Assembly (NCBI GenBank): GCA_007844125.1
Contig: CM017563.1
Span: 20,553,920-20,617,919, forward strand
Source: Sinonovacula constricta
Taxonomy: Eukaryota; Mollusca; Bivalvia; Cardiida; Solecurtidae
Reading direction: 5' to 3'
Length of the DNA stretch: 64,000 bases
Below the pieces are notes generated by a model. That model was not told where the DNA came from. It was given only the letters and a program-made list of their open reading frames with translations, and ran no database searches. The translations under genes were made by a program, and so were the position numbers. Each line of letters starts with the position of its first letter. Position 1 is the stretch's first letter. Positions 25,953-38,642 of the stretch are shown here, piece after piece.

Positions 25953-27982
25953 TTTCTTTAAACATTATACATATAACTTATAACATAAAACTTACTTCAA
26001 ACAATTATTTGCAAACAAAGCATGTAAAGTTAACTAAACCGGTATTAGATATTAAAGATTATAAAAACCTCTATTTCTCTATTTTTCGGAATCCGTGACA
26101 CCCCAAATCACACTTTTACTGCTTCCACAATAAATACCGTGATACGAGTTTTTACTTCTTATGTTATTTTTAACAATCAAAACTAAAACTTAATTAGGGT
26201 TATTTTTATTGTATCGATTTCTGGTTAATCCAGGATCTAAATCAAACATTGTCAAAATTATTCCGTTGTGGTTGATATGTATAATGCATTGCAAACTGAA
26301 AAGCAGGCAAGTCTTTAGCTGCTATTAAAGACCTCTTCTTAAATTCACTTCTTAAATATATATATATTAAGACGACAGTTACATCAGAGTCACAAACATC
26401 TAACAGAAGCGGGTTTAGTGAACATTCACTACTTTCTAAATGATTTTATTTTTTAATTTATTTAATTAAAGTTAGGTCTTAAAAAATGCTCATACATAAC
26501 ATGCTGCCAGATTCAACCAAAATTAACTCTGTTTGAAATTACTACCTATAACATGTGATCTGAATCTAAAAATCCAGAGTGCGCCATTTCTGTCAGAACG
26601 TGAGCGGAAGCTTTAGACTGAGATGCTCAGATGATACGAATAATACGAATGGCGTCTGTTATTTCATAACCTGGTTCAGAGCCGCAGAAGGCAGTGAGAC
26701 GCCTATGCTCCCAATCACGGGACATTGCAAATATCTAAGCAAGGTACAATTAGGTTTTGCTATGAGAACACAGTGTAATAACAGTTTGCTCTCCGTTTCG
26801 ACCCTTTTCTCGAGTTAATGAGTGTTACATGTATTCGTACGATGCATTGTTCATTCATAAATCTTCATTTCACATCTTTATGTAAATTATACAACATATT
26901 GAACTTCCAGTTTAAACACACAACAATATAAATGTCATCATTCGCACATCACATTGTAATTGTTACAGGAATGAATCTATAAGTACACCTGTATAATTTA
27001 GACTGAAAGGTGAGGTGGTGTATGATTATGACCGACTTCAAGCATAGTTATATGGGATTGTGTTGTGTCTAGACACATGAAAAACGAGACAATATGCAAT
27101 ATTGCAGTATTTTAAGGTTTCATAATTGCTTTAAACCATATACAAGTACGTCTGTTAGTTTGTTCTTCCTGCTTTGTCGGTACATTTACTGTGATATTAC
27201 AGGAAGATACAATGATGAAGGTTAAATATAATATCGTTTTTACAATTATTCTAAATTATAAAGGTACATAACAAAAGTACTTTGCAACTGCGATTTGAAA
27301 TAGTTTAAAATAGTATTTACTTTAGTGCTAAATAGCAATGCTATGTAATTTACTTTACAAGTTAACTTCACAAAAGTACTCTACAACATAGCTTTTGCAA
27401 ACATACCTCTTAGGAGTGTTTTACAATAGCGTTTTACGAATGTACTTTAAAATACCTTCACGCAGGTGCAGGTGTAGTAGTTATTCTTATGTTTTCAAGC
27501 AATATATTATGTTAAAGAGGTTTTAACAAGCAAAAGTTGTTATGTAATTCCCATCTCTGTTGAGCTATATTTTCATTACTTCAGTTTCTGAGAAAACAGT
27601 TATCTCTACCCACTTATCAGGATAATCTAATCGAAGCCGAAAAAGCGCATTATTACAACTATATAATTAAACATAAAAAGATTGTGCCAAATGACATATT
27701 CTACATTTTTCAGAAATGGTTTAACATGTCTTCAAACATTTTCACGATAGTATACTATATTATGTATTATATGATCATCGTATAAAACATTTCAAATTGT
27801 AAGTTATCTGAAATACAGTGTTCATCTAGGAGACACTGATGCACCAACAATTGCAAGGAATAACATATAAAACAGACACTGCCTTTTTGTGTAACAGCTG
27901 AATATCAAGCCGTCTTTATTATGCAAAGAACGGGCGCAGAAAACTAGTTCCACATTTACAATTTTCTGATGAAAAGATACCA
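25953..27982. other. Left flank of the large element
   Basis: AT-rich; holds only the Ig-like candidate exon at 26.6 kb and a TA run near 26,355. It ends in gatacca immediately before the element. Confidence 0.5.
26578..26743 (+). CDS. Candidate internal exon, possibly Ig-like
   Basis: 166-bp plus-strand stretch from AATCCAG to donor CAAG|GTACAA. One leading base, then 55 codons including SGSFRLRCSDDTNNTNGVCY and FITWFRAAEGSE. The FxLxC...C-YxITWFR pattern recalls the B to C strands of an immunoglobulin-like domain (inference). GC content is above the surroundings. The acceptor lacks a good pyrimidine tract, and the frame stays open to 26,818, so exon status is uncertain. Confidence 0.3.
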
Positions 27983-30900
27983 AACGCATTTTATTTTAAA
28001 AAGGGAATGTTTAATCATTCCTAATTGGGAGGTATCATTTTGGAGAAATAGGTACCTAAATATGTGGGTTAAATTTACACTTTCCAAAATGTTTCATTTA
28101 AAAAGGCCATTTTTAGCCACACAATTACATGTACAGAATCAAGCATTCTGACCAATACTGGGCAAAAGGACAACATAAATAAGGAACAACATGCTACAGT
28201 ATTAAAGTTTAATATAGAGAAGAAACTATTCTGTTATGCCAGCATAACAAGTGAACATGTACAGAAAATACTGTCAATTTCAGTAAGAAAATCTATTTTG
28301 TTATGCCAGCATAACAAATGAAAATTTTAGAAAAAAATCTTAGGCATACATACTATTGAATAAAATAAACTGTTACGCCGGCATAACAAATGAAAATGTA
28401 CAAAAAGTACTGTTGAGAAAAGCTTCTCTGTTATGCCAGCATAACAAATGAAAGTTAAGAGCAAACTGTTAGGCCAGAATAGTATTCAATAAAAAAACAC
28501 TGTTTTGTTATGCTGGCATAACAATTGAAAATGTACATAAAATACTGTCAGGTCAGTTTACTATTCCATAAGAAAATCTATTCTGTTATGCTGGCATAAC
28601 AAATGAAAATGAAGAAAACAACTGTTAGGCCAGCATACAATTAAATAAGAAAAAACCCTGTTCTGTTATGCCAGCATAACAATTGAAAATGTACAGAAAA
28701 TAGTCAGGTCAGTTTACTATTCAATAAGAAAATCTATTCTGTTATGCTGGCATAACAAATGAAATGTAGAAAACAACTGTTAGGCCAGCATACAATTGAA
28801 TAAGAAAAAAAATGTTCTGTTATGCCAGCATAACAATTGAAGTGTACAGAAAATAGTCAGGTCAGTTTACTATTCAATAATAAAATCTATTCTGTTATGC
28901 CAGCATAACAAATGAAAATGTACAGAAAATAGTCAGGTCAGGTTACTATTCAATAAGAAAATCTATTCTGTTATGCTGGCATAACAAATACAAATGTAGA
29001 AAAAAAGTGTTAGGCCAGCATACAATTGAATAAGAAAAACAACTGTTCTGTTATGCCAGCATAACAAATGAAAATGTACAGAAAATAGTCAGGTCAGTAT
29101 ACTATTCAATGAGAAAATCTATTCTGTTATGCCGGCATAACAAATGAAAATGTAGAAAAAAAACTGTTAGGCCAGCATACAATTGAATAAGAAAAAAAAA
29201 CTGTTCTGTTATGCCAGCATAACAAATGAAAATGTACAGAAAATAGTCAGGTCAGTTTACAATTCAATAAGAAAATCTATTCTGTTATGCTGGCATAACA
29301 AATGAAAATATAAAAAAGCTGTTAGGCCAGCATGCAATTGAATAAGAAAAAAAACTGTTCTGTTATGCCAGCATAACAAATGAAAATGTACAGAAAATAC
29401 TGTCAGGTCAGTTTACTATTCAATAAGAAAATCTATTCTGTTATGCTGGCATAACAAATGAAAATGTAGAAAAAAATGTTAAGCCAGCATACAATTGAAT
29501 AAGAAAAAACTGTTCTGTTATGCCAGCATAACAAATGAAAATGTAGAAAAAAACTGTTAAGCCAGCATACAATTGAATAAGAAAAAACCCTGTTCTGTTA
29601 TGCCGGAATAACAAATGAAAATATACGGAAATAGTCAGGTCAGTTTACTATTCAATAAGAAAAATTATTCTGTTAAGCTGGCATAACAAATAAAAGTGTA
29701 CAGAAAATAGTCAGGTCAGTTTACAATTCAAAAAGAAAATCTATTCTGTTATGCCAGCATTACAAATGAAAATGTACAAAAAATAGTCAGGTCAGTTTAC
29801 AATTCAATAAGAAAATCTCTTCTGTTATGCTGGCATAACAAATGAAAATGTAGAAAACAACTGTTAGGCCAGCATTCTTTAAATAAGAAAAAACCTGTTC
29901 TGTTATGCCAGCATAACAAATAAAAATGTACAGAAAATAGTCAGGTCAGTTTACTATTCAATAAGAAAATCTATTCTGTTATGCTGGCATAACAAATGAA
30001 ATGTAGAAAACAACTGTTAGGCCAGCATACAATTGAATAAGAAAAAAAATGTTCTGTTATGCCAGCATAACAATTGAAGTGTACAGAAAATAGTCAGGTC
30101 AGTTTACTATTCAATAATAAAATCTATTCTGTTATGCCAGCATAACAAATGAAAATGTACAGAAAATAGTCAGGTCAGGTTACTATTCAATAAGAAAATC
30201 TATTCTGTTATGCTGGCATAACAAATACAAATGTAGAAAAAAAGTGTTAGGCCAGCATACAATTGAATAAGAAAAACAACTGTTCTGTTATGCCAGCATA
30301 ACAAATGAAAATGTACAGAAAATAGTCAGGTCAGTATACTATTCAATGAGAAAATCTATTCTGTTATGCCGGCATAACAAATGAAAATGTAGAAAAAAAA
30401 CTGTTAGGCCAGCATACAATTGAATAAGAAAAAAAAACTGTTCTGTTATGCCAGCATAACAAATGAAAATGTACAGAAAATAGTCAGGTCAGTTTACAAT
30501 TCAATAAGAAAATCTATTCTGTTATGCTGGCATAACAAATGAAAATATAAAAAAGCTGTTAGGCCAGCATGCAATTGAATAAGAAAAAAAACTGTTCTGT
30601 TATGCCAGCATAACAAATGAAAATGTACAGAAAATACTGTCAGGTCAGTTTACTATTCAATAAGAAAATCTATTCTGTTATGCTGGCATAACAAATGAAA
30701 ATGTAGAAAAAAATGTTAAGCCAGCATACAATTGAATAAGAAAAAACTGTTCTGTTATGCCAGCATAACAAATGAAAATGTAGAAAAAAACTGTTAAGCC
30801 AGCATACAATTGAATAAGAAAAAACCCTGTTCTGTTATGCCGGAATAACAAATGAAAATATACGGAAATAGTCAGGTCAGTTTACTATTCAATAAGAAAA

Positions 30901-32222
30901 ATTATTCTGTTAAGCTGGCATAACAAATAAAAGTGTACAGAAAATAGTCAGGTCAGTTTACAATTCAAAAAGAAAATCTATTCTGTTATGCCAGCATTAC
31001 AAATGAAAATGTACAAAAAATAGTCAGGTCAGTTTACAATTCAATAAGAAAATCTCTTCTGTTATGCTGGCATAACAAATGAAAATGTAGAAAACAACTG
31101 TTAGGCCAGCATTCTTTAAATAAGAAAAAACCTGTTCTGTTATGCCAGCATAACAAATAAAAATGTACAGAAAATAGTCAGGTCAGTTTACTATTCAATA
31201 AGAAAATCTATTCTGTTATGCTGGCATAACAAATGAAAATGTAGAAAACAACTGTTAGGCCAGCATACAATTTAATTGAAAAAAAACACTGTTCTGTTAT
31301 GCCAGCATAACAAATGAAAATCTAGAGAAAATAGTCAGGTCAGTTTTCAATTCAATAAGAAAATCTATTCTGTTATGCTGGCATAACAAATGAAAATGTA
31401 GAAAACAACTGTTAGGCCAGCATACAATTGAATAAAAAAATCTGTATTGTTATGCCAGCATAACAAGTGAACATGTACAGAAAATAGTGAGGTCAGTTTA
31501 CAATTCAATAAGAAAATATATTCTGTCATGCTAGCATAACAAATGAATATGTAGAAAAAAAACTGTTAGGCCAACATACAATTTAATTGAAAAAAAAACA
31601 CTGTTCTGTTATGCCAGCATAACAAATGAAAATCTAGAGAAAATAGTCAGGTCAGTTTTCAATTCAATAAGAAAATCTATTCTGTTATGCCAGCACAACA
31701 AATGAAAATGAAGAAAACAACTGTTAGGCCAGCATTCTGTGAATAAAAAAACTGTTCTGTTAGGCCAGCATAACAAATGAAATTGTACAGAATATAGTCA
31801 GGTCAGTTTACAATTCAATAAGAAAATCTATTCTTTTATGCTGGCATAACAAATGAAAATGTACAAAAATACTGTATGGCTAATTTACTACTGAATAAGT
31901 AAAAACTGTTCGGTTATACTGGCATAACAATCGAAAATGTACAAAAAATACTGTCGGGTCAATTTACTATTCAACAAGGAACTTCAACAAGAAAATCTAT
32001 TCCGTTATGCTGGCATAACAAATGAAAATGTACAAAAAATACTTTAATCGTTATTTACTTTTGAATAAAAAAAAAACTGTTCACAATCGAAAATGTACAA
32101 AAAATACTGTCGGGCCAATTTACTATTCAGTAAGAAAATCTATCTGATTGCTGGCATAACAACTATTAGTCCAACATACTATTCAATAAGAAAATCTATT
32201 ATGTTATGCTGGCATAACAAAT
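27983..32222 (+). repeat. Left inverted arm: unique end plus palindromic tandem array
   Basis: The first ~250 bp are non-repetitive and match the outer end of the right arm on the opposite strand. From about 28,230 on, the arm is a tandem array of ~67-80 bp units. Each begins with the palindrome TGTTATGCCAGCATAACA or its complement form TGTTATGCTGGCATAACA. A spacer follows that contains AATGAAAATGTA, a decayed palindrome (TGTYAGGYCAG...) and AATAAGAAAA. Two spacer types largely alternate, giving a ~150-bp dimer. Toward the inner end (31,850-32,222) units are more diverged and partly deleted. A fully symmetric variant, TGTTATGCCGGCATAACA, also occurs (for example near 29,130). Confidence 0.9.
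28685..31158. repeat. Tandem duplication of a 1,237-bp block inside the left arm
   Basis: Landmarks recur at a constant offset of 1,237 bp: the block starting gaaatgtagaaaacaac at 28,761 and 29,998; aaataagaaaaaacctg at 29,881 and 31,118; and rare variants such as gccggaataac, caatgagaaaatc and aagctgttaggccagcatgc. Every rare variant I checked is present in both copies, so the copies (about 28,685-29,921 and 29,922-31,158) are nearly identical. The duplication is therefore much younger than divergence among the ~75-bp units. A genome-assembly artefact is an alternative. Confidence 0.85.
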
Positions 32223-32275
32223 GAAAAATGGGCCTAATTCAAATCTAGATATGGCGAAAACAAAAGACAATTTAA

Positions 32276-32911
32276 ATTTAAAAATGTCAACAAATATATT
32301 TTTGTTATATCTCTGAGCTGTATTTAAAATAAGCTACAACCACACCATTTCAAAGATTGGTACATGTGCTACAATAATAATTATGGTTAGAACACTTAAC
32401 CAAATTTTAGCATATTCAAAAGAAATTATATTCTGCAGTCAGTGCGTGGAAAATAAACCATAATATTATGACAGTTTTAAGAAGAAAAATATTCTTACAA
32501 TATTTATAACAAACTAAATTGTGTTCAGGCAGTCATTGCGAAAACATTTCAAAGAATACCATGATTTATACAGTGAGGTACAATTTCTTTTATATTTAAA
32601 AATGTCAACAAATATATTTTTGTTATATCTCTGAGCTGTATTTAAAATAAGCTACAACCACACCATTTCAAAGATTGGTACATGTGCTACAATAATAATT
32701 ATGGTTAGAACACTTAACCAAATTTTAGCATATTCAAAAGAAATTATATTCTGCAGTCAGTGCGTGGAAAATAAACCATAATATTATGACAGTTTTAAGA
32801 AGAAAAATATTCTTACAATATTTATAACAAACTAAATTGTGTTCAGGCAGTCATTGCGAAAACATTTCAAAGAATACCATGATTTATAAAGTGAGGTACA
32901 ATTTCTTTTAT
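32276..32911. repeat. Direct duplication of 318 bp beside the left arm
   Basis: The sequence starting atttaaaaatgtcaacaaat at 32,276 repeats at 32,594. It is nearly identical through gtgaggtacaatttctttta (32,573 and 32,891; period 318). The only difference I noticed is tatacagtg versus tataaagtg. The duplication lies in the element core just inside the palindromic array and holds no open reading frame. Confidence 0.9.
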
Positions 32912-32989
32912 AAGATAGTATAATATATATGATTGTGTTGTAAATAATATCATAACTGGACATCCACCAGCGTGTTTGAGTGGATCTTC

Positions 32990-35317
32990 TTATTGTTCCA
33001 TTACCGAGGACTTATGCAGAATGGAAAATCCCTGGTCCATATCGTACTTCACTTTAATTCTTCCTGCAAACAAAACATAACTGGTTAAAAAATAGAAAAA
33101 GAGTAAACACTGCAAGTTCGCAGGTTTGTGGTCGATAGATCTCTGTACTTGATAATCTCATAAACCCAACTGAATTAAACCTGATAAACCTAGATTATGA
33201 AATCATATTAGTAGCATTATTGAAACTATTGTCAAAAAAATAATTTGAAACTTACCACATTCTTAAAAAAAAATATTTCAAATCTTATTACATTCGGTGC
33301 AAATATTTAGTCTTTAGCTTACTACGATTTGTAAAAAAAAACATTCTGAGGTCAGCATTATCAATGAAGTTTACCAATGTTGATATCTTATAATTAAAGT
33401 TAATGAACTACTTACCATTTGGAAACGGTGCAAGACTTGTGCATCTAGCCAAAACTCCACATCGTCATCCATCCAGAAGGCTTTTACATGCTTGCCTTTT
33501 CAAACCCATGTTAATATGGTGTCTAGTAAAATAATTTGAAGTTTTAGCTCAGTGCTTCAAAACAATGGATTAGAAGTTATCACAATCCAAGTGAAAAATC
33601 ACTCTGCTACAACATCAGTTAAAAGAATATATTACACTGGGCTTAGGAAAAAAATGTCACCACCAATGACCACTTTCTCCTTCATCCATGTGCATGTGCA
33701 TAATATTTATTAAAAATTACAGAATATTGATATAATCTGGTGCCAGAAAAGACAGACCATTTTAAATATTTCTATTACATATCACAGCAAACATCCTAGT
33801 TTTTGTCGCAAATATCTACATTACTATCTTTTCAATTTAGACATTTGTTTAAAGTATACAGTTAATCATCAAGCATGGTGTATGCACACATTTTAATTGT
33901 ACTCATAACAATTGAAAATCAACTTTCCACATGCAGTATTTCGGTTATTAATTTCAGTTTGAATATTAAAATGTTTTTATTCTAAAATGAAAGCTCTTAA
34001 GAAACTACACGAGAATGGGGAAAATTTTTACCTCTGCTTCTAATGGCCGTTTTCCCCCACGTCCTTCTGCCACTGTAAAAAGTAAAATAAACCTTCAAAC
34101 TAATCTTGCATTATCAAAGGTGGATAAAATAAACACTCAAAACAATCCCCCTCATGTTATTAGTGATATTAAGGTTTCTTCCTTATACTAGGCGGTGTTA
34201 ACGAATTCTATCTATCTTGGACAAGTCACGTGTGTGTGTGTGTGTGGGGGGGGCATTTTGTCCGGGTGGTGGTCTTAATGTACCACCTTTTTTGTCCACC
34301 TGTGAATACTGACCAGGGGGTGCTAAAATGACATGAATGGATTTTGTCAGAGGGTATTGTTCCACCCCTGCCATCTTTTCTATGTTCCCACTTTGCTAAC
34401 CTTTCATCTACATAGTTGGTGATAATTACTTAACATGATACCATTGGCACAACTGAGTGACATGTTGTTACCATATTTTATATAATATGTGTAGTGTGGT
34501 TGATGTCATGATTGTCTAGGTGGACAGAACAACCCGTGGTCAAGATTTAAAGGCCGACAAAGCAATTCCATCAGACAAAACACCTTGTTAACATATTTAA
34601 AAGAAATTGTATACACCTTCTTGATAAGTAACATTATTTCAAGTGGTGTTAAAACAAAAAAATATACTGCTTGGTGTTTCTCAGTGAAAAGTAAAATTAT
34701 AGAGATAATTCAGTAATTAAATTTTTTTGATAACGTATAATCAAATTTGGCACTGGTTTAAACTTGTAGGTTAACAACCTCGGTCAATGCCCTTTAAATA
34801 CTGGCCAAGATAATTTTTCAAGGACCTTTGATTGCCTAAACCATTTTAAAAACATAAACAGTTTAAATGTACTATTATAACTTGTGCCTTATATGAAACA
34901 TCTTTTAAGACTAGACTTGACAATCCCTGATTATTATTTTATTTGTTGTAAAGTATGTGTAAGGTAGTCAAATCATGGTCAGTAGACTCATTAGTGATCT
35001 TATGCAATTTAAAAGTATGTGTTATTTATTTAGGAAAAATTGTTTAAGCATTTTATAAATCTTTTAAATTAAGTGAATAAAAAGCACAGCATATTGAATG
35101 CACTGTGGAGTTTATTAATGAAGTAGACATTCAATAAATGTCTATGATTGAAGTTAAAATATACTTGCAAACATAGAACAGTATTTTTTGAATTCAACAT
35201 ACCTTGACCATTTTCAAATTCTTCTTCATCTTCACTCTCGCAACTTCTCCTTTCAAGTTGTCGCCAGTCACCAGATTTAATAACGTCGAAAAACCACACT
35301 TCTTGAACATGTGTCAT
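32990..35317 (-). CDS. Small spliced gene with Tudor-like C-terminal part, inside the element
   Basis: Four exons can be read on the minus strand. Exon 1 (35203-35317) starts with ATG and encodes 38 residues (MTHVQEVWFFDVIKSGDWRQ first, then an acidic ESEDEEEFE stretch), ending at a GTATGT donor. Exon 2 (34032-34072) joins in frame and encodes AEGRGGKRPLEAE. Exon 3 (33416-33490) encodes HVKAFWMDDDVEFWLDAQVL and a few more residues, ending at GTAAGT. Exon 4 (32990-33063) follows a TTTGCAG acceptor and encodes RIKVKYDMDQGFS ... VMEQ-stop. The K/V-AxW-xDD...W-xAxV then IKVKYD pattern resembles a Tudor-like barrel (inference; DNA- or chromatin-reading role unproven). Exon 3 has a weak acceptor, and the exon 3 to exon 4 junction is out of frame by the sites I see. 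The gene may be damaged, or a small exon may be missed. Confidence 0.5.
34225..34253. repeat. (GT)n-G tract in the element core
   Basis: GTGTGTGTGTGTGTGTGG followed by a G run, within an intron of the minus-strand element gene. Confidence 0.8.
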
Positions 35318-36639
35318 ATTTACACTGTTCCCTTCCGGACGAATAAATTGTCTAATGTTAGTCCGTCCAAAAACTAGTGCACACCAAGAATCTGCTCGCT
35401 GGTGGTGTAGATACGAACGAACAATTGGTTGATTTGTGCAATTATGTCACATTTTAATTAGAAGTCATGCTCAAAAAACGACCAGTCAGAATAGAATTCG
35501 ACAATGACTTCCGTCATAAACGCAATACAGCTGATATCCCCTACTAAGTCTCCGTACCTACTGCAACAAAACGCATACTTGCATGCACTGACCATTGATC
35601 TGTGACTGTTATAAAACAGTCCCTTAACACTTTCACTCGGAAGACCTTAGTCATCGCCGTATTATTATAGCCTTCATTTCGTCCGACCCCTCCAAATTGT
35701 TGTACGGTAAACATCCACGTTTTCTTTTTTATGAAGCATAATATGGTGTAGCTTTATGTTTCTGGTCAGATACCAACTCTGTTCAATGTAATGCATAGTA
35801 TAGGCAACATAAAAGAAGATATAGCTTTTTGTACCAAATCAAATTTATTTTTTTAAAGTGCTGTCCGATGTCTGGTCATTAAACACATGGCTATTGGCCG
35901 GAAACTGTACTGATAACAACCTACAACAGGCTAGAGAAAGGTGTTGACCTGGGGTGACATCCTTCGCAGCAGGGGTGGTGAGATGGTGGTGTGCATGCAA
36001 CGCCATGAGTGCTAATTAACAAAACCACTGGGGTCGGATGATTTGGTTTCCGATTATTTTTTATAAACCTGGTAACAAATATAACAATGTACGTGTAAAC
36101 CGTAATACAAACTCGTTATATTTGTAAAAATAAACAAGTTACTTTCAGGATTAGGAATATATGTATGCACATAGATTGATTTATTTATTACATTATATCA
36201 ATATTTATGAAGGAATTCAGTCATTGACTAAGTAAAGGTATTTTGTTTTTAAAACATAAGTTCATTGATACATAAACTGTTTGAAAAGAAGAAATTATGA
36301 AATAATCTAATGTTAAATGTAAAATAAATGAATTTCATGCAGTCTTTTGCATCATAGATAACACATTTGTCTATAAAACAAAAAAAAATATATAATACTT
36401 AATTCCCAACCCGACAAGGAATTATTTATTATTGTAAAGGAAAGAAACAAACTATAATGGAAAACAACAATGTTGTAAATTGTTCCATTGGGATCTGTTG
36501 TAATGATATTTTTTTCTAAAAACGCTCACACCAACAAACAATTGCTCTCTCTACATATTTGCAAACGGTCATGGGCGGAGCCATATTAAAAAATCTCCCC
36601 AATTACAACCAGGATACTTTTGCTGCTATTCAAAAGCAG
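35318..36639. other. Element core between the two divergent genes
   Basis: There is no convincing coding exon here. The stretch separates the ATG of the minus-strand gene from the first plus-strand donor and could hold a bidirectional promoter. A GC-richer patch (36,555-36,590, gggcggagccatattaaa) precedes the plus-strand exons. No defined promoter element can be named. Confidence 0.4.
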
Positions 36640-37644
36640 ACAACAATGTTAGTGTTCAACTATTGAAGAAGGCAATTTGCCGAAAATTTGAGTGCGACCA
36701 TTTTAAGAAAAATAAATATAAAAGAAAGGTAAGTATTTGTATGTGTTTATTTCTCGCGACTGATACTTAACAAAATATCTGCGTCAATAAAGCAAAATCA
36801 TGGATATGGTTCTTTTCCAAAACCCCTGTTACAAAAATATTGCCTATCATAAGCACCGACTATCGCCATGCGAGCCACACCGACTTCCGAATCCCCGCCA
36901 CTACAGCCACCCTCCCCCCCCCCCCGCACCCTCCACTGCTCCCAACAACGTGACATCACGTGATCCCTTTGTACTTCCACGCAGATACACACTACTCGAC
37001 GGCTCGCACGACCTTCGCGTGTGGATTTAAAATAAGGTTGAACAGCTTGTCATGACGAGAGGAATTTTCCTTTTACTGGTGAGTAAATGCCCCTTTTTAA
37101 CAGCATATTTACATGTTTATGTTGAGAAAGGCGACTGTTCGTGTAGATACTTCAGTAACTTTGAATAAGGTTTATCTTGACTAAAGTTCCAACTATTATT
37201 TTTTGTCGAGTTATATGCCGATTAATGATTGACTAGGATCGGCTTATCCATGGCAGTTCATCCAAGATAAACAATATTGTAAATACAAAGTAACAATTTA
37301 CAACACTCAGCGATGCTTTTTAATGTCGAATTTTATTGTTGACGCAGAACCTTATTACTAATAAAGCATTAGAGATTTTGCCAGGTACAATGTTTTCCAG
37401 ACTTAGTTATTTTACGCACTATTTACTGCAGTTTGTTCGTGCATTCTGGAACACCACATACGACGACAGCTCGTCAGTAGATTTGACCTCGGACAGCCTA
37501 TCGCCCGGAGTGTGAATTGGGAGACAAACACGTCAGATTCTAGTTCAGCTACGAGCACAAGAGACAGCTCCGGACATGCTCATTAATAGACTTAGAAACA
37601 GCCACAGCACAGAAGAGATACAGAAATTATTTTCAGATTGCCAA
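36640..37644 (+). other. Candidate 5-prime exons of the plus-strand element gene
   Basis: Three strong donors lie in a row: AAAG|GTAAGT at 36728, CTG|GTGAGT at 37078 and CCAA|GTAAGT at 37644. An acceptor TTACTGCAG precedes 37432. An ATG at 37576 opens a 23-codon frame (MLINRLRNSHSTEEIQKLFS...) that ends in phase 0 at the 37644 donor. It could therefore splice in frame to the DUF7869-like exon at 38643. An earlier ATG at 37052 (MTRGIFLLL) also ends in phase 0 but runs into a stop in the next exon. I read this as the 5-prime part of an internally shortened gene. The order and use of these exons are inferred. Confidence 0.35.
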
Positions 37645-38642
37645 GTAAGTAAATGTTTGTGTATTTGGTCTAAAATTGTTATTATATCCTAGTGAGTCAT
37701 AGGTGGAAAGGTCTGCAAGATATTAGTCTTTGACAAAAATATGTATAGATGTACAAAACAACGTGGATTAATATTAGGTTTTTATATGTTTCAAGAGCAA
37801 ATATTTTTTTTTATCGAATGAACATTATAAAAGCAAGACATTATACTAAAACAAGCAATGAAAGGTTATTATTTCTAATCTGATGTAAAAGGAACCCGAT
37901 CGATCCACAAGAACAATGTGGTCCGTTTTAACCATTATAAAAATAAAAACGGATTGTTTTGTTGTTGTTTTGTTCCGATGTATACACGGAAAAAATCTTA
38001 GGTTTTTAAATATATTGAATTTTTTCCTTTCTTTCTTTTGAAGAGCCCCGCTTAAACGGATTGGGTATAACAGATCAACGTGTCCTTTCTCTGTCAGTAG
38101 GCTAAAGGTCATTATATAACACTTGTAAGTAATTTAAATAAACAACAGATCACTTAATTAAAAGCCCTTAACGGGATGAGTGTCCCGAGGACGGAAAAAC
38201 CCGAGGAGTTCCGATTGGTCTCTGTTTCAAACACTTCTTCCCCGAAAATTGTCGATGGATAACTAAACAAGTCCGTGTCTCACAAGCGTTCGAATAATCA
38301 GTAGCTATATTCTCTTAGCAAAAACCAAGCGTCTTTCTGAGTTAAGACAGCTACCCGTAAAATGAAATGGCAAAAGTCAGGAATTCTGAAACATTCTAAG
38401 CAAGTATGGCCACTGAAGTTTTGTGGTTCACATTATATGTTCAGAGAGCTGTTTACAGTTACAATACAAGTTCATTTATAGAAGTATTGGGGTGCTAGAG
38501 TCTAGTATATCATCTGACTTTTCAAATCATACATTTTAACAAAGAATTTAGAAAAGAGCTAGTTTAAGCTATGATTTTTACAATATTGTCCATATATTGT
38601 TACTATTTATACTTATACTTGATTTCCATTTTTGCTTTTCAG

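Noticed and set aside
28230..32220. CRISPR-like regular repeats and spacers
   Set aside because: The spacers are homologous to one another and the array has an inverted partner in eukaryotic DNA with introns; this is transposon-arm structure.
36798..37030. Open frames on both strands at a C-rich patch (PPPPPAP)
   Set aside because: Short, driven by a poly-C run, and crossed by better splice signals.
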